The notes: a model not told the origin generated them from the sequence alone. DNA of 64,000 nt from Virgisporangium aliadipatigenens (GCF_016863615.1 NZ_BOPF01000039.1:32846-96845), one strand, 5' to 3'; shown: positions 1 to 10,200, counted from the stretch's first letter. Translations and numbers: made by a program.

Positions 1-2
1 TG

Positions 3-317
3 GTCGGGCTCGCCTGGCTCGGGGTGCGGCTGTTGTGGCTGGTGCTGGGGCTGCCGGACCTGCCGGCGCCCACGTACGGCGGCATCCCGCTGCCGACCGC
101 GATGCTCGCCGGTGGCCTGCTGTTCGGGTTGCTGCTGTCCGTGGTGGTCCGCCCGCTGATCACCATCGGCGCCCGCCGGGCCCGTCGCAGCGCCGACAAG
201 AAGCTGCGCAACGCCGTCGCCAACGTGGCCGCCGAGATGATCGTCGAACCGGTGCGCGCGGTGCTGGGTTCCTACGGGCGGGCGCGGGAGACCCTCGCCC
301 TGGTGCGGAAGAACTGA
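3..317 (+). CDS. C-terminal end of a membrane-associated protein (possibly a GTPase), 5' truncated
   Basis: The frame is open to the left edge of the window, so this is the last 104 residues of a longer protein; the GTG at 24 is probably internal. The visible part has two hydrophobic stretches (around WLVLGLPDLP and a strong one, AGGLLFGLLLSVVVRPLIT) followed by an Arg/Lys-rich amphipathic tail ending in ETLALVRKN. This tail resembles the C terminus of YfjP/dynamin-like membrane GTPases of actinobacteria, but no catalytic motif is inside the window, so the family is a guess. Its stop codon is directly followed by the ATG of the next gene, which suggests cotranscription. Confidence 0.5.
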   Translation, partial: VGLAWLGVRLLWLVLGLPDLPAPTYGGIPLPTAMLAGGLLFGLLLSVVVRPLITIGARRARRSADKKLRNAVANVAAEMIVEPVRAVLGSYGRARETLALVRKN

Positions 318-1184
318 ATGGACCTGCCCTACCTGCGGGAACACCCCGAGCATCTGCCGGCGTTCCTGACCCATCAGCGGCTGCGCGAGACACCCGTCTC
401 CGGCGGCTCGATCTGTGTGGCGCAGCGGCTGACCCTGGAGGACGGCGCGTCGGTCTTCGCGAAGTCGCTGACCGGTGCGCCCGACGGCTTCTTCGCGGCC
501 GAGGCCGCCGGGTTGCGGTGGCTCCGCGAGGCTCAGGCCGTTCCCGTGCCGGAAGTTTTGGTGGAACTGCCGGAGCTGTTGGCGCTCGAATGGATCGAGC
601 CCGACGAGCCGTCGAAGCCCGCGGCGGAGCGCTTCGGGCGCGACCTGGCCGACCTGCACCGGGCCGGGGCCGACGCGTTCGGCGCGCCCTGGCCGGGGTT
701 CATCGGGCGGCTGCCGTTGGACAACGCGGCCGGCGACGCGCGGTGGGCGGAGTGGTTCGTGGCGCGGCGGCTGGCGCCGTTCGTGAAGCTGTCGGTCGAC
801 CGGGGCGCGATCTCGGCCGCCGACGCCGCGGTGCTGGACCGGGCGCTGGAGCGGATCCCGGCCCTCGGCGGCGACGAGCCGCCGGCGCGCATCCACGGTG
901 ACCTGTGGTCGGGCAACGTCGTGTGGGCCGCCGACCGCGTGTGGCTGGTGGACCCGGCCGCCCACGGCGGTCACCGCGAGACCGACCTCGCGCTTCTCGC
1001 ACTTTTCGGTGGAACGCCTCTGCTGGAACGCGTCATCGCCGCCTACGACGAGGCGTGGCCGCTGGCCGACGGCTGGCGCACCCGGGTCCCGGCGCACCAG
1101 CTGTACCTGCTGCTGGTGCACACCGCGCTCTTCGGCGGCGGCTACCGGGACGCCGTGATGCGGGCCGGGCGGGCACTCCTGTGA
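318..1184 (+). CDS. Fructosamine kinase family protein
   Basis: 288 residues, the usual length for fructosamine/ketosamine-3-kinases, which phosphorylate sugar adducts on protein amines (protein deglycation). The aminoglycoside-phosphotransferase-like fold is recognised by the catalytic loop HGDLWSGNVVW around residue 192 and the metal-binding VDPAAHGGHRETDLAL soon after; the N-terminal half has VFAKSLTG, which carries the likely ATP-binding lysine. The ATG immediately follows the stop of the upstream gene. The bacterial substrate is not known from sequence. Confidence 0.85.
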   Translation: MDLPYLREHPEHLPAFLTHQRLRETPVSGGSICVAQRLTLEDGASVFAKSLTGAPDGFFAAEAAGLRWLREAQAVPVPEVLVELPELLALEWIEPDEPSKPAAERFGRDLADLHRAGADAFGAPWPGFIGRLPLDNAAGDARWAEWFVARRLAPFVKLSVDRGAISAADAAVLDRALERIPALGGDEPPARIHGDLWSGNVVWAADRVWLVDPAAHGGHRETDLALLALFGGTPLLERVIAAYDEAWPLADGWRTRVPAHQLYLLLVHTALFGGGYRDAVMRAGRALL

Positions 1185-1203
1185 GCACCCGCCCGGGCCC
1201 CTG

Positions 1204-2754
1204 TTACCAGCGGTTCTTCGGCAGCGACGGCGCCGTGGCGCCGCGCGCGTGCGGTTCGAAGACCGGCTCGACGGCCGGGCAGCTCGCGCCACGCGGCGGC
1301 AGCTTGCCGGTGATCAGGAACGCGTCCGTCTTGCCGGAGACGCAGGTGCTCTTCTCGTAGGCGTAGTGCCCCCAGCCGTCGTAGCGAAGCAACGGCGCCT
1401 TCGCCTGGGACGCGGCGGCGGTCGCCCACTGCCACGGGGTCGCCGGGTCGTACCGAGAGTTGACCATCAGGAGCGAGTCGACGCCGCGGATCTTCAGGTC
1501 GTGCTGCGGGTTGCGGACCCTGTTCTCCAGGCCGATGCAGCCGAGCGTGGCGCCCCAGCCGAGCGGCGACACCTGCATGTCCGGCGCCACCAGGGTCTGC
1601 GACGCGATGCGCATGGCCTTCAGTTCGGCGTAGTTGCGCACCGGCAGCGCCCAGTCCTCGCAGAACACGGCGGTGAACGGGTCGGTGACCAGTTCCTGCA
1701 CGGTCGGGCCCTCGAACGCGCCGGCCGGCAGTTGCGCGGTGGCGCCGTTGCCGGCCTTCTCCAGGGTGTCCATCAGCTCGGTGACGTAGTCCCAGTTGGG
1801 GCCGTAGAACGAGCCGTTGAGCTCGCTCAGGTAGCGCAGCGGCGTCACGACCCAGGTGCTGCCGTCGGGCAGCTCGAAGACCAGTTCGCCCGCCTCGGCC
1901 TTCTTGAGGATCTCGTGGTGGATCGCCCGCACGTCACGGCCGTGCTGGATGCACAGCGTGCTGCGTCGACACCAGGCGACGAACTGGTCGAAGTTCTCCT
2001 GCGCGGCGCGGCTCTCCGTGCTGACGAAGCCCCACGTGGTCTTCAGGCTGTGGTCCATGTTGCTGTCGAGCACGAAGCGGCCCACCCGCTGCGGGAACAG
2101 CTCGGCGTAGGCCGTGCCCATCAGCGTTCCGTAGGAGATGCCCAGGTAGTTGAGCTTCTTGTCGCCGAGGCCGGCGCGGATCGCGTCCATGTCGCGGGCC
2201 ACGCTGTTGGTGTCCACGAAGTCGTACAGCGGTCCGGTGTTGCGCCGGCAGTTCTCCACCCAGGCGCGGTTGAACGCCTTCAGCTCGTCGAACTGCGCCT
2301 GATTGGTCGGCTCCTCGAAGGCCGGGAACGGCTGGTCCTCGCACTGCACCGGGTGGCTGTTGCCGACCCCGCGCGGGTCGAACCCGACGAGGTCGTAGTG
2401 CCGCTGCAGTTCCTTGGTGAAGATGTCCCCGGTCTGCTTGATCAGCTCGGCGCCGGGACCGCCCGGACCGCCAGGGTCCATGACCAGGGTGCCCACCCGG
2501 GCGGCCGGGTCGAGCGCCTTGCGCCTGGCCAGCGCGATCTGGATGGTGGGGCCGTTCTTCCGGCTCCAGTCGATCGGAACGGTGACGGTGCCGCAGTCGG
2601 CTTCCGGAGCGTCCACGCACGGCGCCCACGCGATCGGCGGGACCGCGCCGGCCCCGTCGGGTGCCGGTGCCGCCTTCGCGACCCCGGGCAGCAGGCCCAC
2701 CAGCGTGACGGCGCCGGCGAACGCGACGGTGACGCGTCTGCCTGTTCGGTTCAC
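1204..2754 (-). CDS. Secreted alpha/beta hydrolase, tripeptidyl aminopeptidase-like
   Basis: 516 residues from a GTG preceded by a strong AGGGGGAGG ribosome site, preferred over upstream in-frame starts because it begins a clear Sec signal peptide (VNRTGRRVTVAFAGAVTLVG, predicted cut after AKA). The mature protein has the oxyanion-loop motif DPGGPGGPG, the nucleophile elbow GISYGT near residue 206 and a C-terminal GWGHYAYE carrying the likely catalytic histidine. These fit the Tap/SlpD/SlpE family of actinobacterial exopeptidases that release short N-terminal peptides outside the cell. There is no lipobox, so it is probably released. Convergent with the kinase gene upstream; the enzyme specificity is family inference. 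Confidence 0.85.
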   Translation of the reverse strand: MNRTGRRVTVAFAGAVTLVGLLPGVAKAAPAPDGAGAVPPIAWAPCVDAPEADCGTVTVPIDWSRKNGPTIQIALARRKALDPAARVGTLVMDPGGPGGPGAELIKQTGDIFTKELQRHYDLVGFDPRGVGNSHPVQCEDQPFPAFEEPTNQAQFDELKAFNRAWVENCRRNTGPLYDFVDTNSVARDMDAIRAGLGDKKLNYLGISYGTLMGTAYAELFPQRVGRFVLDSNMDHSLKTTWGFVSTESRAAQENFDQFVAWCRRSTLCIQHGRDVRAIHHEILKKAEAGELVFELPDGSTWVVTPLRYLSELNGSFYGPNWDYVTELMDTLEKAGNGATAQLPAGAFEGPTVQELVTDPFTAVFCEDWALPVRNYAELKAMRIASQTLVAPDMQVSPLGWGATLGCIGLENRVRNPQHDLKIRGVDSLLMVNSRYDPATPWQWATAAASQAKAPLLRYDGWGHYAYEKSTCVSGKTDAFLITGKLPPRGASCPAVEPVFEPHARGATAPSLPKNRW

Positions 2755-2861
2755 GTAGCCTCCCCCTAGTTCATCAACGAACTTGACTGGGGAAAACCTT
2801 GGTACATCGATGCACATCACGCATCCCCCTCAGGAGGCACGGGCACCCTTAGGGATCCGGG

Positions 2862-2867
2862 TAGGGT
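2862..2867 (+). promoter_or_regulatory. -10-like TAGGGT, possible leaderless promoter of moaA
   Basis: TAGGGT ends six bases before the moaA ATG, which would place transcription initiation at or next to the start codon. No convincing -35 was found. Confidence 0.4.
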
Positions 2868-2873
2868 TGGCTG

Positions 2874-3872
2874 ATGACGGTGCGGGCACTGACCGACCGC
2901 TACGGTCGGGTCGCCACCGACCTGCGCGTGTCGTTGATCGACAAGTGCAATCTGCGCTGCACCTACTGCATGCCGGCCGAGGGCCTGACCTGGCTGCCGA
3001 GCGAACGACTCCTCACCGACGACGAGGTCGTTCGCCTCGTGCGCATCGCGGTCACCCGGCTCGGGGTCGATGAGATCCGGTTCACCGGCGGGGAGCCGCT
3101 GCTGCGGCCCGGACTCGTCGGGATCGTCGCCGCGACGGCGGCCCTCGATCCACGCCCACAGATCTCGCTCACCACCAACGGCATCGGCCTCACCAGGCAC
3201 GCGTCGCCGTTGCGGGAGGCCGGGCTGGACCGGATCAACGTCTCGCTGGACACCCTGGAGCCCGAACGCTTCTTCGAGCTGACCCGCCGTCGCCGACTGA
3301 CGGAGGTGCTCGACGGGCTCGATGCGGCACGGGCCGCCGGGCTCGGGCCGATCAAGCTCAACACCGTGCTGATGCGCGGGGTCAACGACGACGAGGCCGT
3401 TCCGCTGCTGCGTTTTGCGCTGGCCCAGGGCTACGAGCTGCGGTTCATCGAACAGATGCCGCTCGACGCCGGGCACGTGTGGCGGCGGGACACCATGGTC
3501 ACGGCCGCGGAGATCCTGGCGGCTCTGCGCACGACGTTCCACGTGGAACCGGACCCGGAGCATCGCGGCGCCGCACCCGCCGAGACGTGGCTGGTGGACG
3601 GCGGACCGGCGAAGGTCGGGGTGATCGCGAGCGTGACCCGCCCCTTCTGCGGCGCCTGCGACCGGACCCGGCTCACCGCCGACGGCGCCGTGCGCTCGTG
3701 CCTGTTCAGCCGCACCGAGACCGACCTGCGCGGGCTCCTGCGCGACGGCTCCTCCGACGACGCGATCGCCGACGCGTGGGCCGGGGCGATGGCCGCCAAG
3801 CTGCCCGGGCACGGGATCGACGATCCGTCGTTCCTGCAGCCGAGCCGGCCGATGTCGGCGATCGGGGGCTGA
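2874..3872 (+). CDS. moaA: GTP 3',8-cyclase MoaA
   Basis: 332-residue radical SAM enzyme that, with MoaC, converts GTP to cyclic pyranopterin monophosphate, the first step of molybdenum cofactor synthesis. The SAM-cluster cysteines are CNLRCTYC (C25, C29, C32); the second [4Fe-4S] cluster is bound by C259, C262 and C276 in FCGACDRTRL...RSC. The FTGGEPLL motif and the C-terminal GG needed for MoaA activity (SAIGG) are present. moaD starts one base after the stop. The rest of the pathway lies 22 kb away on the opposite strand. Confidence 0.97.
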   Translation: MTVRALTDRYGRVATDLRVSLIDKCNLRCTYCMPAEGLTWLPSERLLTDDEVVRLVRIAVTRLGVDEIRFTGGEPLLRPGLVGIVAATAALDPRPQISLTTNGIGLTRHASPLREAGLDRINVSLDTLEPERFFELTRRRRLTEVLDGLDAARAAGLGPIKLNTVLMRGVNDDEAVPLLRFALAQGYELRFIEQMPLDAGHVWRRDTMVTAAEILAALRTTFHVEPDPEHRGAAPAETWLVDGGPAKVGVIASVTRPFCGACDRTRLTADGAVRSCLFSRTETDLRGLLRDGSSDDAIADAWAGAMAAKLPGHGIDDPSFLQPSRPMSAIGG

Positions 3873-3873
3873 C

Positions 3874-4113
3874 ATGGTGCTGGTGCGTTACTTCGCCGCC
3901 GCGCGCGCCGCGGCCGGGGTCACCGAGGAGAAGATCGAGGCGGACTCGCTCGGCGCCGTGGTCGAGGCCGTCGTTTCACTTCACGGGGAACGCCTCGCGC
4001 GGGTCCTCACCGCATGTAGCTTCCTGGTCGACGGCCTCTCCAGCCGTGACCTCGCCGCTCCGTTGCAGCCGGGGGCGACCGTCGACGTGCTGCCCCCGTT
4101 CGCCGGAGGATGA
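3874..4113 (+). CDS. moaD: MoaD/ThiS family sulfur carrier
   Basis: 79-residue ubiquitin-like protein ending in PPFAGG; the C-terminal Gly-Gly is adenylated and converted to a thiocarboxylate that feeds sulfur to molybdopterin synthase. Its partner MoaE is encoded at 25.7-26.1 kb. The position directly behind moaA supports MoaD over ThiS. Confidence 0.92.
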   Translation: MVLVRYFAAARAAAGVTEEKIEADSLGAVVEAVVSLHGERLARVLTACSFLVDGLSSRDLAAPLQPGATVDVLPPFAGG

Positions 4114-5459
4114 TCATCGTAGTGTTCTTCGTGGTGCTGTTCGCCGTTCTCGGACTGCTCCACCTGTACCTGTGGAAACGGCTCGTCAAGGACACGTTCG
4201 TCAGTCGCCGGCGGCGACGCGTGGGCGGGTGGGTGACGGTCGCGCTCGCCGTGATGACGGTCGGCACGTTGATCGCCACCCGGTCGGCGCCGATCTCCGT
4301 GTCCCGGTGGATCGCGTGGCCGGGGTACGTGTGGCTCGCGATCATGTTCTACCTGTTCGTGATCCTGCTGGTGTTGGAGATTCCGCGGCTGGTGCTGCGG
4401 CTGACCTGGGCGCGCGGGGGCGCGGATCCCTCGGCGCCCGCGGTGTCGGCGGCGGCCGGGTCGGTCGGGGTCTCCCGGGACGACGACGCGGCCTCTTCCT
4501 CCTCCCCCGCCTCCTCGGACGACCCGGCCAGCGGTGTTGTCGGCCGGGACGTCGGCGTCGACGCGGTCGCATCGCCGGGTGCTGCCGGGCCGGCCGGGAC
4601 CGGCGCCGCGGCTCCGGATACCGACGGGGCGGCGCCCAACCCGTCGCGGCGGCTGCTACTCGCCCGCGGTCTGGCCGTCGCGGCCGGCGTGACCTCCGTG
4701 GCGACGGTCGGCTACGGCATGACCCAGGCCCTCGGCGGCCCGCAGCTCGACCGGGTGCGCGTCCCGCTGGCCAGACTCCCCCGCGGCATGGACGGCTTCC
4801 GCATCGCCGTCGTCTCCGACATCCACCTCGGCCCGCTGGCCGGCCGGGCGCACACGACCCGGATCGTCGACGCCATCAACGGCACCGACCCGGACCTCAT
4901 CGCGATCGTCGGCGACCTGGTCGACGGCAGCGTCGAGGAACTCGGTGCCGCCGCCGAACCGCTCGCCCGGCTGCGCGCCACGCACGGCAGCTTCTACGTG
5001 ACCGGCAACCACGAGTACTACTCCGGCTATGAGCAGTGGATCGACGAGGCCGCCGAGTTGGGCCTGCGCCCCCTGCAGAACGAACGCGTCGAGATCGACG
5101 GCCTCGACCTCGCCGGCGTCAACGACGTCACCGGCGACGCCTTCGCGCACGGCCCCGACTTCGAGAAGACGCTCGGCGACCGGGACCGCGACAAGGCGGT
5201 CGTGCTCCTCGCCCACCAGCCGGTGGTGGCCGAGGACGCGGCCCGGTACGGCGTCGACCTGCAGCTGTCGGGCCATACGCACGGCGGGCAGATCCAGCCG
5301 TTCGGGGCGCTGGTGGCCGTGGAGCAGCCGATCGTGTCCGGGCTCGGGACTGTCGACGGCACCAAGGTCTACGTGACGAACGGCGCCGGGTTCTGGGGGC
5401 CGCCGGTGCGAGTGGGAGCGCCGCCCCAGGTCTCCGTGATCGAACTCCGCACCACCTGA
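4110..5459 (+). CDS. Membrane-anchored metallophosphoesterase
   Basis: 449 residues, starting in an ATGA overlap with the moaD stop. The N terminus has about three membrane segments (from MIIVVFFVVLFAVLG, then VALAVMTVGTLIAT and the segment ending YLFVILLVLEI), then a roughly 80-residue low-complexity Ala/Ser/Asp linker, another hydrophobic segment after a basic stretch (RRLLLARGLAVAAG), and a calcineurin-like phosphoesterase domain. The domain motifs are SDIHLG (about 237), GDLVDG (268), GNHEYY (298) and GHTHGGQ (388), as in YkuE/YaeI-type enzymes. The catalytic domain most likely faces outward, and the substrate is unknown. Overlap with moaD suggests cotranscription, but a role in cofactor synthesis is not implied. 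Confidence 0.85.
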   Translation: MIIVVFFVVLFAVLGLLHLYLWKRLVKDTFVSRRRRRVGGWVTVALAVMTVGTLIATRSAPISVSRWIAWPGYVWLAIMFYLFVILLVLEIPRLVLRLTWARGGADPSAPAVSAAAGSVGVSRDDDAASSSSPASSDDPASGVVGRDVGVDAVASPGAAGPAGTGAAAPDTDGAAPNPSRRLLLARGLAVAAGVTSVATVGYGMTQALGGPQLDRVRVPLARLPRGMDGFRIAVVSDIHLGPLAGRAHTTRIVDAINGTDPDLIAIVGDLVDGSVEELGAAAEPLARLRATHGSFYVTGNHEYYSGYEQWIDEAAELGLRPLQNERVEIDGLDLAGVNDVTGDAFAHGPDFEKTLGDRDRDKAVVLLAHQPVVAEDAARYGVDLQLSGHTHGGQIQPFGALVAVEQPIVSGLGTVDGTKVYVTNGAGFWGPPVRVGAPPQVSVIELRTT

Positions 5460-5476
5460 CCGGCCCGCGCCGGCCC

Positions 5477-5812
5477 TCAGTCGAGCAGGTAGGGGCCCTG
5501 GGTGACGGCCAGTCGGGCACGGCGCATGCCACTGCGGTAGGCGATGGCCCAGCCGTCGTCGCCCTGGGGCAGCTGAGCGATGTCCGCGTCGGCGACGGCG
5601 ATCTCCCGGTCGACGTCGGCGAGCACGCGGCGCCGTTCGGCCCGGCGGGCGTCCTCCACCCAGGAGGCGAGGATCAGGATCGCGCGCGGGTTCATCCGCC
5701 AGGCGAGGACAGCGTCGCGCTTGTCGTAGACGGTGGTGACGTCGCGCATCGCGTGGGCGAGCACCTCCGCCGCACCGGCCTCGGAGATCGGCGGCCTCTT
5801 CGTGGTCGTCAT
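5477..5812 (-). CDS. Small orphan protein, paralogue of the gene at 24.5 kb
   Basis: 111 residues from an ATG (MTTTKRPPIS), divergent from the XRE/TPR regulator with a 103-base shared upstream region. I recognise no domain. It is soluble and mostly helical by composition, with a charged middle (WVEDARRAERRRVL). It is clearly paralogous to the product at 24516-25037: both share AGAAEVLAHA, YDKRDAVLAWR, LASW-EDARR-ER and YRSGM. The relative has about 60 more residues at its C terminus. Both copies sit beside a helix-turn-helix/TPR regulator, suggesting a functional link, but no biochemical role can be assigned. Confidence 0.7.
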   Translation of the reverse strand: MTTTKRPPISEAGAAEVLAHAMRDVTTVYDKRDAVLAWRMNPRAILILASWVEDARRAERRRVLADVDREIAVADADIAQLPQGDDGWAIAYRSGMRRARLAVTQGPYLLD

Positions 5813-5915
5813 GCCGAGCGATCGTGGCGGATATCGGGCCGCCGGCGCAGGTGCCACGGTGGGGACATCCGCTGTCACCTTCCGCTGTCCTGCGCCGCGC
5901 GCGAGACTGGGCCGC

Positions 5916-7130
5916 ATGGGCGACGACCGGCCCCCGTGGGCCCGACGGCTACGCGCGGAACGCCTCGCCCGAAGCTGGTCACAGGCCGACGTGGTGCGTG
6001 CGCTGGCCGCCCACGGAAATCTCGCCGGCCACGACTCGCTCGTGCGCCAGTGGAAGCGCTGGGAGTCCGGCGAGGTGCACCCGGGTCCGTTCCACCAGCG
6101 GATCATCGCGCGGACCTTCGGGACCGCCACGGCCGTGATCTTCCCGCCCGAGCGCGATGACCCCCGTCCGACGGCCGACGCCGAGCTGTCCACGGTCGAG
6201 GTCCTCGAACGCATCCGCGCCTCCGCCGTCGACCAGGCGACCATCGACGCGCTGCGGCACACGGTGCAGCGGCTCAGCCGCGAGTACTCGCACGCCTCCC
6301 CGGCGCCGCTCCGCGACGAGGCCCAGCGCTGGCTGTCCCGCTTGACCGGATTGCTCGACCGGCGACTCAGCCTCGCCCAACACCGGGAGGTGCTCGTTCT
6401 CGCCGGGCGGCTGGCGCTGCTGGTGGGCTGCGTCGAGTACGACCTGGACCGGCGCGCCGACGCGGAGGCGACCCGCCGTGCCGCGCACTCGCTCGGCAAG
6501 GAGGCCGGGAGCGCGGATGTGGTCGGCTGGGCGCACGAGATGAGTGCCTGGTTCGCGCTGACCCAGGATCGCTGCCGCGCGGCGATCGCCGCTACCGATG
6601 CCGGCCTCGACGCCGTCGACCTCTCGCACAGCGTCGGGGTGCAACTGCTGGCGCAGCGTGCCCGGGCGTGGGCCCGCCTCGGCGACCGGCGCGAGGTCGA
6701 GATCTCCCTGGATCGCGGCCGGGCGCTGCTGGACTCGCTGCCCTACCCCGAGGACGTCGACGATCACTTCGTCGTGGACCCCGCCAAGTGGGACTTCTAC
6801 ATCACCGACTGCTATCGCGATCTCGGCGAGGACACGCTTGCCGCCATGTACGCCCACGAGGTGCTGCGCACGTCGACCGATCCGACGGGTGCGCTGATCA
6901 AACCGATGCGCGCGGCGGAGGCACGTATCACGCTCGGCGTCGTGGCCGCGCGGGCCGGTGAACTGGAGGAGGCGCTCGCCGAGGGCGAACGGGCGCTGTC
7001 GCACGGCCGCCGTTCGTTGCCGGGCCTGCTGATGCGATCCCGCACGCTGGCCGCCGCGCTGCGTAAGCGCTTCCCGGGAGAGCGTGCCGTGGACGAATTC
7101 ACGGAGCGGCTGCGCGCGCTCGCGTCCTGA
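5916..7130 (+). CDS. XRE-family helix-turn-helix/TPR transcriptional regulator
   Basis: 404 residues from ATG. The N-terminal ~75 residues form an XRE-like DNA-binding domain (RLARSWSQADVVRAL...WKRWESGEVHPG); the remaining ~320 are helical repeats of TPR type (for example HSLGKEAGSADVVGWAHEMS and AGELEEALAEGERALSHG). This architecture is common in actinobacteria, where the TPR part often senses a peptide or partner protein. It is divergent from the small orphan gene and is its likely regulator. The target and ligand are unknown. Confidence 0.8.
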   Translation: MGDDRPPWARRLRAERLARSWSQADVVRALAAHGNLAGHDSLVRQWKRWESGEVHPGPFHQRIIARTFGTATAVIFPPERDDPRPTADAELSTVEVLERIRASAVDQATIDALRHTVQRLSREYSHASPAPLRDEAQRWLSRLTGLLDRRLSLAQHREVLVLAGRLALLVGCVEYDLDRRADAEATRRAAHSLGKEAGSADVVGWAHEMSAWFALTQDRCRAAIAATDAGLDAVDLSHSVGVQLLAQRARAWARLGDRREVEISLDRGRALLDSLPYPEDVDDHFVVDPAKWDFYITDCYRDLGEDTLAAMYAHEVLRTSTDPTGALIKPMRAAEARITLGVVAARAGELEEALAEGERALSHGRRSLPGLLMRSRTLAAALRKRFPGERAVDEFTERLRALAS

Positions 7131-7139
7131 CCGACGGAT

Positions 7140-7212
7140 GATCGTGGATCTTGGTGCACGAGGGTTGATCCACTGCGCCGGAGGCAGCACTGGTGCTCCA
7201 CGATCCACGATC
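7140..7212. repeat. Imperfect 20-bp inverted repeat
   Basis: The left arm 7140-7159 and right arm 7193-7212 are complementary at 18 of 20 positions, with an exact 11-bp core GATCGTGGATC / GATCCACGATC and a 33-base spacer. It lies between the XRE/TPR gene and the nuclease-helicase gene. It could be a transcript hairpin, an operator, or a copy of a dispersed palindromic element; there is no U-tract after it, so a standard terminator is unlikely. Confidence 0.6.
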
Positions 7213-7285
7213 TTCACCCTGGGGAGCACGCCCCGACCGGCGTGGCGGTGTCGGCCGCCGGGACGCGGGCGTGACATCATGCGCT

Positions 7286-10200
7286 GTGCCTCCGGACAGC
7301 GTCGGAACTTTCGTTGCGGACCTGCACATCCACTCGAAGTACTCGCGCGCGTGCAGTCGCGATCTCGACCTGGACAACCTGACCTGGTGGGCCAGGCGCA
7401 AGGGCATCACCCTGCTGGGCACCGGCGACTTCACGCATCCGGCGTGGTTCGACCATCTGCGGGATGCGCTCGTGCCGGCCGAGCCCGGCCTGTATCAGCT
7501 CGCCCCGGAACGCGCCGAGGCGATCGCCCGCAAGCTGCCGCCGGTCCTGGCGAGCGCGGATCAGCCGGTGCGGTTCCAGCTGTCGGTGGAGATCTCCACG
7601 ATCTACAAGCGTGGCGACAAGACGCGCAAGGTGCACCACCTGATCTACCTGCCGGACTTCGAGGCGGTGCAGCGGTTCAACACGGCGTTGGGGCGGATCG
7701 GCAATCTCGGCTCCGACGGGCGGCCGATCCTCGGGCTGGACTCGCGGGACCTGCTGGAGATCACGCTGGAGGCGAGCCCGGACGGGTACCTGGTGCCGGC
7801 GCACATCTGGACGCCGTGGTTCAGCGCGCTCGGTTCGAAGTCGGGTTTCGACGCCATCGCCGACTGCTACGCCGACCTGGCCCACCACATCTTCGCCGTC
7901 GAGACGGGCCTCTCCTCCGACCCGGAGATGAACTGGCGGGTCTCCTCGCTCGACAACTACCGCCTGGTGTCGAACTCCGACGCGCACTCGCCGCCGGCCC
8001 TGGCCCGCGAGGCGACGCTGTTCAGTACCGCGCTGGACTACTTCGCCGTGCGCGAGGCGATGCGCACCGGCGAGGGACTCAGCGGCACGATCGAGTTCTT
8101 CCCCGAGGAGGGGAAGTACCACGCGGACGGGCACCGCGCCTGCGACGTCAACTGGCAGCCGGCGCAGACCCGCGAGGCACAGGGGCGCTGCCCGGTCTGC
8201 GGCAAGCCGCTGACGGTGGGCGTTCTGCACCGGGTGGAGGAGTTGGCGGACCGGCCGGAGGGCTACGAACCCCAGGGAGCCCCGGACGTCACGCACCTGA
8301 TCCAGCTGGCCGAGATCCTCGGCGAGGTCAACCGGGTCGGGCCGAAGTCGAAGACGGTCGAGACGCAGCTGCGTTCGATGGTGTCGACGCTCGGCCCCGA
8401 GCTGGGGATCCTGCGCGACGTGCCGCTCGACGACGTGACCCGCGCCGGCGGCGAACTCGTCGGCGAGGCCATCGGCCGGTTGCGTCGCCGCGAGGTGCAC
8501 CGCGTCCCCGGATACGACGGCGAGTACGGGGTCATCCGCCTGTTCGAGGACGCCGAACTGCGCACCGACGGCGCGGACACGCTGTTCGACGTGGCGCCGG
8601 TGCCGAAGCAGCGCACGGCCGAACCCAAGCCGAAGGCGCCCCGCGTGAAGGCCGAGCCGCCCGCGCCGCCTCCCCCGCCGCCGCCCGCCGTCTCCCCGCA
8701 CCGGGAGTGGGAGCCCATGCTGGCCGGCATGGAGGAGGTCGGCACCGGGCTGCTCGACCGGCTGGACGCGTTGCAGCGGGTCGCGGCGGCCGCGCCCGGT
8801 GGGCCGGTGCTGATCGTGGCCGGCCCCGGGACGGGCAAGACGCGCACGCTGACCCACCGGGTGGCGTACGTCTGCGCCGAGCTGGGCGTCTACCCCGAAC
8901 GCTGCCTCGCGATCACGTTCACCCGCCGGGCCGCGGAGGAGCTGCGCGAACGCCTCGACGGCCTGCTCGGTCCGGTGAGCGCCGACGTGACCGTGGCGAC
9001 GTTCCACAGCCTGGGCCTGTCGATCCTGCGGGAGAACGCCGCCGCCGTGGGCCTGTCGCCGGAGTTCCGCATCGCGGAGGAGTCGGAGCGGATCACGGCG
9101 CTGATCGAGTCCGGCGCCGCGAGCACCGAACGCGAGGCCCGCAAGCTGATCACCAACGGCGTCCCGGGTGAGCACACAGCCGCGTACGCGAAGGCGATGC
9201 GGGCCCGCGATCTGGTGGATCTCGACGAGCTGCTGACGCTCCCGGTGGCGCTGCTGCGCGACGACCGGAAGGCGAAGCAGCGCTACCGCGAGCGCTTCGA
9301 GTGGATCTTCGTCGACGAGTACCAGGACGTCGACCCCGTGCAGTACGAACTGCTGCGCCTGCTCTGCCCGCCGGACGGCAACCTGACCGCGATCGGGGAC
9401 CCGGACCAGGCGATCTACTCGTTCCGCGGTGCCGACGTCGGCTACTTCCTGCGCTTCTCGCAGGACTTCGAGGACGCCCGCACGGTGCGCCTGACCAGGA
9501 ACTACCGCTCGTCCGCGCCGATCCTCGCCGCGGCCGTCCAGGCGATCGCCCCGTCGTCACTGGTGCCGGGGCGGCGCCTCGACCCCGCCCGGGTCGACCC
9601 CGAGGCGCCCCAGATCGCCCTCTATCCGGCCGGGTCGGTGGACGACGAGGCGGCCTTCGTTGCCCGTTCCATCGATGAATTGGTGGGTGGGACGTCGCAC
9701 CGCACGGTCGACTCGCGGGCGGCGACCCCGGACGGCGTCGGTTTTTCCGACATCGCGGTCCTGTACCGGACGGACGGGCAGGCGGCGGCGGTCGTGGACG
9801 CGCTGTCGCGGGCCGGGATCCCGGTCCAGAAGCGCTCGCACGACCGGCTGCGGGACCGCCCGGGCGTCGCGGTGATCGCGCAGGAGCTGCGCTTCGCGAG
9901 CGGGCTCGGGGGCTCGATCGCGGCCCGGATCCGGCTGACCGCCCAGGTCCTGACCGAGCGGCCGGCGCTGGACGCCGCGGTCCCGCCGGAGGACCTGTGG
10001 TCGGCGGTCGAGCTGCTCACCCCCCTCGCGGCCCGCTGCGGCGACGATCTACCTACCTTCCTGGGGGAACTGGCAACCGGCGCCGAGGTGGACGCGTGGG
10101 ACCCGCGCGCCGACCGGGTGACCCTGTTGACGCTGCACGCGTCGAAGGGCCTGGAGTTCCCGGTGGTGTTCCTCGTGGGCTGCGAGGACGGCCTCGTCCC

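Noticed and set aside
1249..2769. Long plus-strand frame opposite the tripeptidyl aminopeptidase gene, and other long Arg/Ala-rich frames through the window
   Set aside because: High-GC shadow frames on the strand or phase opposite real genes; composition is extreme and no motifs are present.
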